Shown here: one piece after another, positions 27,630 through 36,564 of the stretch
How positions within the stretch are numbered: position 1 is the stretch's first letter
Layout of the letters: each line of letters begins with the position of its first letter
NCBI GenBank assembly: GCA_018402345.1
Contig: JAGYIV010000010.1
Span: 496,001 to 560,000 of the forward strand
Reading direction: 5' to 3'
DNA length: 64,000 bases
Source of the DNA: Terrimicrobiaceae bacterium
Lineage (GTDB): Bacteria; Verrucomicrobiota; Verrucomicrobiia; Chthoniobacterales; Terrimicrobiaceae
Translations under genes and position numbers: made by a program
The notes under the pieces: generated by a model
What the model was told of the DNA's origin: nothing
The model's database searches: none
What the model saw: the letters and a program-made list of their open reading frames with translations, nothing else

Positions 27630-28417
27630 AGTCGTTTGAGGTGGAAGCCGCCGTCGATGTTGATGATGTCGCCGGTGGAAAACGGGAATGCGCCGCCGAG
27701 GATCGATTCAACGGCCAGGCCGACATCCTCGGGGTTGCCCCAGCGTTTCTGGGGAACGAGGCCCTCGGCGAGGAGCTTGTCGTATTTTTCCTTCACGCCG
27801 GAGGTCATGTCGGTGGCCATGATACCGGGGCGGAGTTCGAGGACTTGGATGCCCGCCTCGGCGAGGCGGACGGCCCAGAGTTTGTTGGCCATGGCGAGGC
27901 CGGCTTTTGAGATGCAGTATTCGCCGCGATTGATCGAGGCGGTGTCGGCCGAGAGCGAGGAGACGAAAATCAATTTGTATCCACCGGTGAGCGTGGATTG
28001 GCCGGGATTCGCGAGCCAGTGTCGCGCAGCGAGCTGGGAGAGGAAATAGGGCCCCTTGAGATTCACGGCGAGAACCTCGTCGAAGATGTCCTCCGTGGCC
28101 TCGGTGATGTCGGCGCGCACGCGCGGAGCGATCCCGGCGTTGTTGACCAACGCATCGAGGCGCCCAAAGGCATTGATTGTCTCATCCATGAGGCGGGCGC
28201 GATCGGCGGCATCGGCGACATTTCCCCCGACCAGCGGGAAGATTTGCTCCGGCGATTTCGCCGCCTTGGAGCAGGCGGCGGCGGTTTCCTCCCCAGCGGT
28301 GCGGTTATTTGCGTAGTGGATGGCGACACTGTGGCCTGAAGCGGCCAGGCGAAGGGCGACTCCGCGTCCGAGGCCGCGACTTGAACCGGTGACAAGGATG
28401 TTTGATCGGGAACTCAC
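27626..28417 (-). CDS. SDR oxidoreductase (3-ketoacyl-ACP-reductase-like) of the uronate operon
   Basis: A 263-residue classical SDR with TGSSRGLGRG (10-19), NNAG, and the catalytic S...Y-x-x-x-K in FVSSLSADTASINRGEYCISKAG. It ends with GDIINIDGGFHL, as FabG/KduD relatives do. As the first gene of the operon with GH88 and KDPG aldolase, it may act as a KduD-type dehydrogenase on a ketodeoxyuronate. This is an inference from context; many SDRs look alike. Confidence 0.82.
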   Translation of the reverse strand: MSSRSNILVTGSSRGLGRGVALRLAASGHSVAIHYANNRTAGEETAAACSKAAKSPEQIFPLVGGNVADAADRARLMDETINAFGRLDALVNNAGIAPRVRADITEATEDIFDEVLAVNLKGPYFLSQLAARHWLANPGQSTLTGGYKLIFVSSLSADTASINRGEYCISKAGLAMANKLWAVRLAEAGIQVLELRPGIMATDMTSGVKEKYDKLLAEGLVPQKRWGNPEDVGLAVESILGGAFPFSTGDIINIDGGFHLKRL

Positions 28418-28550
28418 GGCTTGAACGCTGCCACAGTCGACCAGCGGGCGTTATGACAACGAGCCCGATTGGTAGCACAAAACCGACTTTTGTTTCGTGG
28501 TGTCCGATCAGGGATTGCCATCACCCGAAGCATGCCCGATGCCTTCTTGC

Positions 28551-29471
28551 ATGAAACCAAAACGGGCTGCGGTCATCGGCGCGGGCATGGCAGGGGTTTC
28601 CGCCGCGAAACTCCTTTCTGCGGCGGGGTGGGATGTTGTGGTCTTCGAAAAATCGCGCGGTTGGGGCGGGCGCTGCGCCACGAAGCGGATCGAGGGGTGT
28701 ATCGTGGATCACGGGGCGCAATATTTCACGATGAGGGATCCGGAGTTCGATGCGGCCGTTCGCAGTGCATGCGGCGATGCGCTCTGCACCATCGGCGCGT
28801 CGGTGGTTGATGCCGCCGGGGAAAAACTCGAAGCCAGGACGATGTTTTACCATGCCGACGGGAACAGCCGCCTGGCTCGGGCGTTGGGAGCGGACCTCGA
28901 TGTCAGGACAGCAGTCGAAGTGGCTGAGGTCGTCGGACTCGAAATTGGAGGCGAGCATTTCGACACGATCGTTTCCACCGCCCCCTGGCCACAGACCTGC
29001 AAGCTCGCCGGGATTCCCATTGTCTCCAATCCCTACGCCCCATGCCTGGCCGCGATTTTTGCCTACGACTTGCCATGGGAGGGAACGGCAACGCAGCGCT
29101 ACGGCGTGCGGGACGATTCCTCGCAAGATCTGGCATGGTCGGCATGCGAGAACCACAAATGCGGCCGGATCGCGGATGGGTTGACGGTCATTGTCGCCCA
29201 TGCCTCCGAGACATTCAGCAGGGCGCGCCTGGAACAAGCCCCAGTGGAGTGGAGCGCGATTCTTCGCCGCCGGGTGGAGGAACTCTGGGAGATTCCGCCC
29301 GGGGCCCTCCGGCACTCCTATCCCCACCGCTGGCGCTATGCGCGCGTGACCCAAAAAATCCCACCCGCCGGGCTCCCTGCGCATTGGATTTTTGCTGGCG
29401 ACCTCCTCGGCGCCTCGCGCGTCGAGTCCGCGTGGATCGCTGGAAGAGACGCGGTCGCGCATCTCCTCTGA
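28551..29471 (+). CDS. FAD-dependent amine oxidase/renalase-like NAD(P)-binding protein
   Basis: A 306-residue flavoprotein. The dinucleotide fold is VIGAGMAG (8-15) followed by FEKSRGWGGRCATKR, with DHGAQYFTMRDPEF in the substrate region and a C-terminal FAGDLLG...VESAWIAGRDA FAD motif. These are marks of the renalase-like family of monooxygenases or amine oxidases. The family length is about 310-340, so it is near complete. The start is uncertain: ATG 28539 or 28551 are both possible, with no clear ribosome-binding site. It converges with the AraC-family gene. Confidence 0.8.
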   Translation: MKPKRAAVIGAGMAGVSAAKLLSAAGWDVVVFEKSRGWGGRCATKRIEGCIVDHGAQYFTMRDPEFDAAVRSACGDALCTIGASVVDAAGEKLEARTMFYHADGNSRLARALGADLDVRTAVEVAEVVGLEIGGEHFDTIVSTAPWPQTCKLAGIPIVSNPYAPCLAAIFAYDLPWEGTATQRYGVRDDSSQDLAWSACENHKCGRIADGLTVIVAHASETFSRARLEQAPVEWSAILRRRVEELWEIPPGALRHSYPHRWRYARVTQKIPPAGLPAHWIFAGDLLGASRVESAWIAGRDAVAHLL

Positions 29472-29487
29472 GAACCTCGCCGCCCCC

Positions 29488-30393
29488 TCACCCCGCTTTC
29501 GGAGGGCGGATGGATGATCTAACGAAGGCCGTGGGCGACTGGCTTGTTTGTTGGCGGAACCAGCGGGAAAAATAATTCGGATCGTCGAACCCACATCGCC
29601 CTGCGGCCTCGCTGACAGGTCCTCCTTTGAGCAATTCCTTCTTGCACTGCGCAAGGCGCGAGGCATCGCGAAAGTGTTGGAGCGTGTTTCCCGTGTGGCG
29701 TTTGAAAAGACGGTTCAGATGGTCCGGATTCCCTCCGACCTTTTGACAGAGTTGGCCGATCTCCAACCCGTAAAATGACGGATCGGACGCGAGCGTTGAA
29801 AGTTGGCGAATCACCCCGGGCACCGGCGCGGCAGCCCTTGGCAGCAATCCAAGCGCACGAAACACAATGTCGAGAATCGCCAATGACGAGGAGGCGGCCA
29901 GAAAACGCGACTCCATCGAGTCGGGATCATTCAGGCGACCGATCCTCGACAGTTCGCCGCGGAGTTTTGTGGCCTCCGACTGATTCAGGAGGGAGACCAG
30001 GGGTTTCTTCGGTTGCGGCAGGGAAAGATCGATCGCCAGACACACAGGGCGGCGGTGTGGATGCTCAAGGAAGGAATGCCGGCAACCTGCGGGAATCCAT
30101 GCGAGAAGCCCGGTTTTGACCTCATGGGTCGCTCCCCCCAAAACAAGCTCCCCGCCGTTGGAAAGATAACACAACACCTGTCCGAACCGGTGGCTGTGCG
30201 GCTCCACGGAATCCACCTCCGACAGATGCTTGTGAAGCCTCAACCGAAGGACCGTCAGCCCGGGAAGGCGAATGTCGATTTTTTTGAGGAAAAGAGACCG
30301 GAAGTTTCTCACTGGAGCAGGGTGCGGGTCATTCAAGGCCCAAACCACGCGGATTGCAATGCGCCCGCGCCAACGACCAAGCAGCGGTTTCAC
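29488..30393 (-). CDS. AraC-family transcriptional regulator with cupin sensor domain
   Basis: A 301-residue frame. The N-terminal half is a cupin-type sensor (EPHSHRFGQVLCYLSNGGELVLGG, then LLAWIPAGCRHSF). The C-terminal 100 residues form the two AraC helix-turn-helix motifs, ending with GFDDPNYFSRWFRQQTSQSPTAFR-like residues. It probably controls carbon-source genes, but its targets are unknown. The start is uncertain, since the first 35 residues look non-native. It is transcribed away from arsR, with an 87-base shared promoter region. Confidence 0.82.
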   Translation of the reverse strand: MKPLLGRWRGRIAIRVVWALNDPHPAPVRNFRSLFLKKIDIRLPGLTVLRLRLHKHLSEVDSVEPHSHRFGQVLCYLSNGGELVLGGATHEVKTGLLAWIPAGCRHSFLEHPHRRPVCLAIDLSLPQPKKPLVSLLNQSEATKLRGELSRIGRLNDPDSMESRFLAASSSLAILDIVFRALGLLPRAAAPVPGVIRQLSTLASDPSFYGLEIGQLCQKVGGNPDHLNRLFKRHTGNTLQHFRDASRLAQCKKELLKGGPVSEAAGRCGFDDPNYFSRWFRQQTSQSPTAFVRSSIRPPKAG

Positions 30394-30480
30394 ACGGGCA
30401 CCACAGAAATGAATGCACTCTCACGAACAATGAATATTTTGATTCCCGCATATTTGTTTTTGCGAGTATACGATCCCGGC

Positions 30481-30858
30481 ATGGAACTCGTTCAAATCCA
30501 CGAATGCCTTTGCGACCGGACGCGGCTGCGCATTCTGCATCTGCTTCTCCGAGTCCCCCTATGCGTCTGCCACATTCAATCGGCGCTTCGCGAACCCCAA
30601 GTGAAAATCTCGCGCCATCTGGCCTACATGCGCCGCCGCGGCATGATCGAGTGCCGCCGCAACGCGCAGTGGATGGTTTACAGCCTTCCCGAAAAACGCT
30701 CCCCGCTCTTGGACAAAAACCTCGCCTGCCTTCAGGACTGTTTCGCCGGAGAAGCGGTCTTCCGTCAGGACCTAGCGCGATTGGAGAAACTCAAATCCGC
30801 CGGTGATTGTCTACCCTCCGCCCCGGCCCGAAGCACCGTTCTTCATCAAACCCCATGA
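30481..30858 (+). CDS. arsR: ArsR-family arsenite-responsive repressor
   Basis: A 125-residue winged-helix repressor. The metal-sensing cysteines are C28 and C30 in PLCVCHI, matching the ELCVCDL arsenic site. The DNA-recognition helix follows in VKISRHLAYMRRRGMIECRR. Arsenite binding should release it from the operon promoter. The ATG at 30481 is at the family's usual position; longer upstream frames are not conserved. Its TGA overlaps the ATG of acr3. Confidence 0.9.
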   Translation: MELVQIHECLCDRTRLRILHLLLRVPLCVCHIQSALREPQVKISRHLAYMRRRGMIECRRNAQWMVYSLPEKRSPLLDKNLACLQDCFAGEAVFRQDLARLEKLKSAGDCLPSAPARSTVLHQTP

Positions 30859-31935
30859 GCACTCCGACACCCGTCAAGCGACTCGACCTCTTTGAGCGCC
30901 ACCTCAGCCTCTGGGTGATTCTTTGCATGGGCCTGGGGATCGGCCTGGGCTCATTGTTTCCCGCATTCACACGCCATATCGGCCAACTCGAGTTCGGCAC
31001 CGGATCGCACGTGAATATCCCGATCGCCGTGCTGATCTGGCTCATGATTTTTCCAATGATGCTGAAGATCGACTTCGGCGGGCTTCGCTGCGTTTTTTCA
31101 AAACCACGCGGATTGGCCGTGACGCTGTTTGTCAACTGGCTCGTCAAACCCTTCAGCATGGCCCTGCTCGGGTGGCTGCTGGTGACCGAACTCTTTGCAA
31201 ACACGCTCGGGTGGATCGACCCGGAAATCGCAAAAAACCAGGTTGCTGGACTCATCATCCTCGCCGCCGCGCCATGCACCGCGATGGTGTTCGTGTGGAG
31301 CTACCTGACGGATGGCGATGGTCCCTACACCCTCGCGCAAGTTGCGATCAACGACCTCATCATGGTTTTCGCCTTCGCGCCCATCGTCATGCTCCTTGCC
31401 GGAGTGACGGGAGTCCACATTCCCGGGGATGTCCTTCTCACCTCGGTGCTGGTGTTCATCGTCGTGCCGCTTGCCGCCGGATTCACGGCACGCACACTGA
31501 TCCTCAAGGCCAAAGGAGACGCATGGCTTGAGGCGAAAACTCCTTCCTGCATTTCGGCCGGTGGCGATCACCGCCCTCCTCGCCACACTCACACTCATCT
31601 TCGCCTTCCAGGCAGAGAACATCCTCGGAAACAGCCTCATGGTTGTCCTGCTTGCCGTGCCGATTCTGATCCAAGTCTATTTCAACTCAGGACTCGCCTA
31701 CCTTCTGATGAGGCTCTTCAAGGTTCGCCACAACGTCGCCACGCCCGGCGCACTGATCGGGGCCAGCAACTTTTTCGAACTCGCCGTGGCGGTGGCCATC
31801 ACACTGTTCGGCCCATCCTCTCCCGCAGCCCTCGCCACCGTGGTCGGCGTGCTGGTCGAGGTCCCGGTCATGCTGTCGGTCTGCCGCCTCTGCGTGCGCT
31901 CGAAGGACTGGTATCAACGCTCCATCGATCAATGA
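30855..31935 (+). pseudogene. acr3: Acr3-type arsenite efflux permease, frame split by a 1-base insertion
   Basis: The two frames together give a 10-helix Acr3 permease of about 359 residues, which exports arsenite. Family features include VLIWLMIFPMMLKIDF, the APCTAMVFVWSYL segment with the conserved cysteine, GLAYLLMR and GASNFFELAVAVAI. The frame changes at the A4 run 31536-31539: with three A the sequence would read on smoothly through LLPAFRPVAITALLATL. The position in an intact arsR-arsC operon suggests a sequencing indel. The gene overlaps arsR and arsC by ATGA on both sides. Confidence 0.88.
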
Positions 31936-32402
31936 ACCCACCCACTCCGAAACCCCGCATCCTCATTCTCTGCACAGGTAATTCCTGCCGCAGCCACATC
32001 GCAGAGGGCATCCTGCGCGCCGCCGCCGGAGACATCCTCGAGGTCCTCAGCGCAGGCTCCAACCCGACTGGGCATGTCCACCCCATGGCCATCGCGGTCA
32101 TGTCTGAAATCGGCATCGATCTTTCCGCCCACACCTCGAAACACATGGTCGAATTCCTCGACCGCGACATCGAGACAGTCATCACCGTATGCGGAAACGC
32201 CGACCAAGCGTGCCCGGTCTTTCCGGGACAAGTCCACCGACTCCACTGGCCCTTCGACGACCCCGCAAAAGCCACCGGCTCCGAGGAACAAATCCTCGGA
32301 GAATTCCGGCGCGTCCGCGACGAAATCCAGCGCGCCTTCCTGGACTACGCCAACCGCCGGAGAACCACTCTCAAGCCAGTGGCAGAAGGACCAGCCTGTT
32401 GA
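31932..32402 (+). CDS. arsC: Arsenate reductase, thioredoxin-coupled low-molecular-weight-phosphatase type
   Basis: A 156-residue enzyme that reduces arsenate to arsenite for export by Acr3. The phosphatase loop is C14-TGNSC-R20 (CX5R), and the redox pair is C87 and C94 in VCGNADQACP, as in thioredoxin-linked ArsC. It overlaps acr3 by 4 bases, as the last gene of the arsenic operon. The 254 bases that follow contain no recognisable gene. Confidence 0.92.
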   Translation: MNPPTPKPRILILCTGNSCRSHIAEGILRAAAGDILEVLSAGSNPTGHVHPMAIAVMSEIGIDLSAHTSKHMVEFLDRDIETVITVCGNADQACPVFPGQVHRLHWPFDDPAKATGSEEQILGEFRRVRDEIQRAFLDYANRRRTTLKPVAEGPAC

Positions 32403-32656
32403 AAATGAGTCTACCTGTGCTTCTGGAAGCGGTGTCGTGCCTTTTCAATTGGTCTGGAAACTGGCGGATTTTCGGCAACCGCCACTCGGCCGGAGTTTTT
32501 TGCGAGGCTCACTCATAAGATCTGTCAGCGAAGTCCGATCACCCTGCTCTGTCCGATCTCCTCTTGCGAGCTTGGCGCGCGGGGAGTTTGTGAAACGCCG
32601 GGAACATTGAATTGCCACACGGCGCACTTTGGCCGATCCTTTGCCCTCTTTGCACA

Positions 32657-33721
32657 ATGACTGATACGGAATCACGCCCAGCGGCCACAACCAGCGTTCC
32701 CGTGGACAACCTCCGCGTCGCGGGACTGACGCGCCTCATCACCCCCGCCCAAATCAAGGAGCAATATCCAGCATCTCCAGCCCAACTCCGGCTCGTGGCG
32801 AATGCCCGCGCCGCGGCCCGAGCGATCCTTTCGGGCGAAGACGACCGCATGCTTGTTGTCGTCGGCCCGTGCTCGATCCACGACACCGTCTCCGCCCTGG
32901 AATACGCCAAGCGCCTAGCCGCGCTGGCCCGCGACCTCGAGGACCGTTACCTCATCGTCATGCGCGTCTATTTTGAAAAACCCCGCACCACCATCGGCTG
33001 GAAGGGCTTTATCAACGATCCAACCCTCGACGAGTCCTGCGATGTCGCCAAGGGCCTCACCCTAGCTCGATCGCTCCTCCTGCAAATCCTCGACTTTGGC
33101 CTCCCCGCAGCCACCGAGTTCCTGGATCCGATCATCCCGCAATACATCGCTGAACTCGTTAGCTGGGCGGCGATCGGGGCGCGCACCACGGAATCCCAAA
33201 CCCACCGCGAGATGGCCAGTGGGCTCTCGATGCCCGTGGGATTCAAAAACGCAACCGACGGCAGCTTCCAGACGGCGATCGACGCCATGGGGTCGGCTCG
33301 CTCAAGCCATAGTTTCCTCGGTATCGACCAAGACGGCGCCACAAGCATCGTGAAAACATCCGGCAATCCAGACAGCCACGTCGTTCTCCGCGGCGGTCGC
33401 AACGGCCCGAACTACCATCCGCACGACGTCACGGCAGCCCACGACGCCCTCCGCAAGGCGGGTCTCCATCCGGCGCTCATGATCGATTGCAGCCACTCGA
33501 ACTCCGGTAAGGACCCAAAGAAACAGCCTGATGTCTGGCGCAGCATCCTCGCCCAGCGTCAAGCGGGTCAGAGCGGCATCATGGGAGCGATGCTTGAGAG
33601 CCACATCCATTTTGGCAACCAAAGCCTCGCGGCCGACCCCTCGACACTGGCCTACGGCGTCTCGATCACCGACGCGTGCATGGACTGGGACACCACCGTC
33701 GCATTGCTTCGCGAGCACTGA
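32657..33721 (+). CDS. 3-deoxy-7-phosphoheptulonate (DAHP) synthase, type I
   Basis: A 354-residue enzyme that condenses phosphoenolpyruvate and erythrose 4-phosphate in the first step of the shikimate pathway. Hallmarks are VVGPCSIHD near 74-82, KPRTTIGWKG, the GARTTESQTHREMASGLSMPVGFKN region and HSNSGKDPKKQ. It is the AroF/G/H type with a short N-terminal extension that may take part in feedback control by an aromatic amino acid. Which amino acid cannot be told here. Confidence 0.92.
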   Translation: MTDTESRPAATTSVPVDNLRVAGLTRLITPAQIKEQYPASPAQLRLVANARAAARAILSGEDDRMLVVVGPCSIHDTVSALEYAKRLAALARDLEDRYLIVMRVYFEKPRTTIGWKGFINDPTLDESCDVAKGLTLARSLLLQILDFGLPAATEFLDPIIPQYIAELVSWAAIGARTTESQTHREMASGLSMPVGFKNATDGSFQTAIDAMGSARSSHSFLGIDQDGATSIVKTSGNPDSHVVLRGGRNGPNYHPHDVTAAHDALRKAGLHPALMIDCSHSNSGKDPKKQPDVWRSILAQRQAGQSGIMGAMLESHIHFGNQSLAADPSTLAYGVSITDACMDWDTTVALLREH

Positions 33722-33751
33722 AAAACAACCTCGCCGGCGCCCGCCCGCCCC

Positions 33752-34363
33752 ATGAATGTCTCGGAAGCCCCCTTCGCCGCGATCGACTTCGAAAGCGCGG
33801 GCACGGCGCCTGGACTGACCGATGAGCCGATCCAGATCGCCGTGGCGCATTGGACGGATGGCGCACCTGGCATCGTCCTCAACTCCTACCTCCGCCCGTC
33901 ACGCCCCGTGACATGGTCTGCCCGCGAGGTGCATGGAATCGACGACGCGAAACTTCAAGCCGCACCACGCCTGCTCGACATCTGGCCCGAGGTGCGAACC
34001 GCCCTCGGCGGCCGCTGGATTGTCGCCCATGGAGCGGCGACCGAGAAACGCTTCCTCCGCGTCTTCCCGCTTCACGGATTCGGCCCATGGATCGATACCT
34101 TGACGCTCGTGCGTGCGGTGTATCCCGATCTCGATTCCCACGCCCTCGGCGAAGCTTGCACAGCTCTTGGACTTGCCGCAGGACTGGAATCCACCCCCGG
34201 TTTCCGCTGGCACGATGCGGCAAGCGACGCCATGGCCTCGCTTGCACTCCTCCGCCACATCGTCGAGGCCTCTGGCATTGCCTCCGAACCCGCCCAAATC
34301 CTTCTCTCTCCCCGCTTGCGCGGCTATTTCAAGTCCCGCAGGCCCGCAAGCCCGCAGGGGTAA
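33752..34363 (+). CDS. DEDDh 3'-5' exonuclease, DNA polymerase III epsilon-like
   Basis: A 203-residue exonuclease domain protein. Motif I is AIDFESAG (D12, E14), motif II includes WIVAHGAATEKRF, and motif III is the HDAASDA segment (catalytic His and Asp). It resembles stand-alone DnaQ-like exonucleases rather than the replicative epsilon subunit, because no polymerase-binding tail is seen. Its 3' end overlaps the convergent 5-FTHF cyclo-ligase gene by 35 bases. Confidence 0.82.
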   Translation: MNVSEAPFAAIDFESAGTAPGLTDEPIQIAVAHWTDGAPGIVLNSYLRPSRPVTWSAREVHGIDDAKLQAAPRLLDIWPEVRTALGGRWIVAHGAATEKRFLRVFPLHGFGPWIDTLTLVRAVYPDLDSHALGEACTALGLAAGLESTPGFRWHDAASDAMASLALLRHIVEASGIASEPAQILLSPRLRGYFKSRRPASPQG

Positions 34364-34880
34364 GCAAAAACTCCATCCGCTTGTCGTGTGGTTCGCGGGG
34401 CACCGACTCCACCACCTGCTCATCGAAACACACCCCCACACGCACGCCCTCGAAAGACTCCAGCAGCCGGTCGTAATATCCCTTCCCCCGCCCCAAGCGC
34501 GCCCCTGAGCGATCAAATGCCATGCCGGGCACCAAGATCACATCGGCCTTCGGGTCGCACTCGGGACATTCCTCCCTAGGCTCGAGCACGCCAAACGCCC
34601 CGCGATGCAACATTGCCAGCCCCGCGATCACGTGCAGCACCAAGCACCGGCCGACCATCCGCGGTAAAAGCACCGCCTTACCCTCCGGCCAGGGCATCAG
34701 CACATCGGGCTCTGAGGCCAGTGCGGCATACGCGCAAAGCGTGCGAATCCCCTCCCAGCGCTCCCAAGACTCGAGCGCCGCCCGGATTTTTTGTGATCCG
34801 CAGGCCCGCTCCCCCGCGCCAAGGCGGCTCAGGATTTTTCCCGCTTCGACGCGGAGACGTTGCTTTTCGGCGGTGATCAT
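34329..34880 (-). CDS. 5-formyltetrahydrofolate cyclo-ligase
   Basis: A 183-residue enzyme that converts 5-formyl-THF to methenyl-THF using ATP. The recognisable parts are CAYAALASEPDV, the LVPGMAFDRSGARLGRGKGYYDR signature and VGVCFDEQVV near the C-terminus. In many bacteria it sits near 6S RNA, but I saw no clear 6S structure here. The last residues overlap the neighbouring exonuclease gene on the other strand. Confidence 0.92.
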   Translation of the reverse strand: MITAEKQRLRVEAGKILSRLGAGERACGSQKIRAALESWERWEGIRTLCAYAALASEPDVLMPWPEGKAVLLPRMVGRCLVLHVIAGLAMLHRGAFGVLEPREECPECDPKADVILVPGMAFDRSGARLGRGKGYYDRLLESFEGVRVGVCFDEQVVESVPREPHDKRMEFLLTPAGLRACGT

Positions 34881-34901
34881 TCAAGATTGCAGGTGTCCCA
34901 C

Positions 34902-35822
34902 ATGGTCCGGAGATTCCTTCAGCAACGCACCAGCAGAAAGCCGGACCACCATGTGGACATGAAGCTTGGCTCGGGCTGGCACAAGCGAAATTTTCTCGCC
35001 GAGGTCATCATCCCCTCTCTCTTCACCAAACGCCATGGCCGCCTGATCAAACCGGTCTTCCCGGAACTCGAGCCGGGCCGCATTTGCATCACATGGATCG
35101 GCCACGCCTCGTTCCTCGTTCAAACCCCGGAGCACAGCCTCCTCATCGACCCGAACTGGGCGAAATGGCTGAAAGTCGTCAAACGCATCAAACAGCCGGG
35201 CATGGAAATCCACGACCTCCCGGCCATCGACCTCGTCCTCGTCACCCACGCCCACTTCGACCACCTCGACCGCAAAACCCTCCGCACCATCGCCTCGAAG
35301 CAGGCCATCGTCGTCCCCAAACATGTCGGCAGCCTTGTTCACGGACTCGGCTTCGAGGACATCCACGAACTCTCCCACTGGCAGAGCTTCTCCCTCGGCG
35401 ATCTCAAGGTCACCCTCACCCCCGCGCGGCATTGGGGAGCCCGAGTCCTCCACGACACCCACCGCGGGTTCGGCGGCTTCCATATCGAATACGCCGGCCG
35501 CTCGGTGTTCCACTGCGGCGACAGCGCCTACTTCGAGGGATTTCGCGAAATTGGCGAACGTCTCCCCGTGGAAATCGCCCTTCTCCCAATCGGCGCCTAC
35601 GACGCCCCGACCAAGCGCGACGTGCACATGAACCCCGAGGAGGCGATCGACGCGTTCCTGCAACTCAAAGCGAAAACACTCGTCCCCATGCATTTCGGCA
35701 CTTTCCGCCTGAGCTACGAACCCCTCCACGAACCCCCGGAACGCCTCATCAAGCATGGAGCCGCCCACAACCTGATGGATAAAATCTGCATCCTCGAGGA
35801 AGGCGAGCCGAGGGTTTTTTGA
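34902..35822 (+). CDS. MBL-fold metal-dependent hydrolase (UlaG/NAPE-PLD-like)
   Basis: A 306-residue metallo-beta-lactamase-fold protein. The metal motif is THAHFDHLD (H116, H118, D120, H121), with further ligands in ARHWGAR, FHCGDSAYF and MHFGTF. The WIGHASFLVQ and LIDPNWAKW segments place it in the UlaG/NAPE-hydrolysing-phospholipase-D-like branch. The physiological substrate is unknown. It is transcribed away from the cyclo-ligase gene with a 21-base gap, so the two promoters must overlap the ends of the genes. Confidence 0.85.
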   Translation: MVRRFLQQRTSRKPDHHVDMKLGSGWHKRNFLAEVIIPSLFTKRHGRLIKPVFPELEPGRICITWIGHASFLVQTPEHSLLIDPNWAKWLKVVKRIKQPGMEIHDLPAIDLVLVTHAHFDHLDRKTLRTIASKQAIVVPKHVGSLVHGLGFEDIHELSHWQSFSLGDLKVTLTPARHWGARVLHDTHRGFGGFHIEYAGRSVFHCGDSAYFEGFREIGERLPVEIALLPIGAYDAPTKRDVHMNPEEAIDAFLQLKAKTLVPMHFGTFRLSYEPLHEPPERLIKHGAAHNLMDKICILEEGEPRVF

Positions 35823-35858
35823 GACTCCACGCCGCGCGGCAAGCGTAACAACTGAAAA

Positions 35859-36488
35859 ATGTCAGCCCAAACCGACGGCTCATCACACGATCATATCGGC
35901 CTCATGGTTCTCCCATGGGTCTCGCTGTTTCCGGGATCCATGCTCCCCCTCTACATCTTCGAGCCCCGCTACCGAGACATGCTCGCCGACAGCCTCCGCG
36001 AGAACCGCATGATCGGCATCGCCCACAGCACCGACGACACCACCTGCGACCCCTTGGCAAGCCTCGGCGTCATCCGCGCCTGCGTCGCAAACCCCGACGG
36101 CACCTCGAACCTCGTCCTCCAAGGCCTCGCCCGCATCCGACTCTCGAACATCACCACCACCCCCTACCCGCAGGCCGATTATCACATCCTCCCCGAACCC
36201 GAGGACTCGACCGAGGACCACGAAGATCTCCACCTCCGCATCCTCTCGATCAGCATCCGCAAACTCGTCAAAGGCCAACTCGCCCCCGAATCCTTCGAAG
36301 ACTACCTCGTCGCCCTCAGGGACGCCTCGGCATTCACCGACGCCGTCTCGGCCGCATTCGTCGGGGATCCCATCCGCCGCCGCGAGATTTTGCTCGAGCG
36401 CGACATCCACCGCCGGCTCAAACTCCTCCTCAACTTCCTTGAAAACGAGCCCACGCCGGAAATCGAAGGGCCCGGCATGGAAGCCTGA
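35859..36488 (+). CDS. LON substrate-binding-domain protein
   Basis: A 209-residue protein with the N-terminal domain of Lon protease but without ATPase or peptidase parts. MVLPWVSLFPGSMLPLYIFEPRYRDML is the typical first strand-helix unit, and RMIGIAH and VLQGLARIRL follow. Stand-alone forms are widespread and their role is unclear. It lies 36 bases after the MBL-fold gene on the same strand, so the two may be co-transcribed. Confidence 0.83.
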   Translation: MSAQTDGSSHDHIGLMVLPWVSLFPGSMLPLYIFEPRYRDMLADSLRENRMIGIAHSTDDTTCDPLASLGVIRACVANPDGTSNLVLQGLARIRLSNITTTPYPQADYHILPEPEDSTEDHEDLHLRILSISIRKLVKGQLAPESFEDYLVALRDASAFTDAVSAAFVGDPIRRREILLERDIHRRLKLLLNFLENEPTPEIEGPGMEA

Positions 36489-36564
36489 CCCCCCGCCCAG
36501 CGGATGGTCATGTTAGAGAATGCGGCGCGACCTATACCGCCGACTCGAGTTACTCTTCCCTTGC

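Noticed and set aside
32403-32656. Possible gene or RNA after arsC
   Set aside because: Only a weak hairpin and short frames; no recognisable RNA motif or coding signal.
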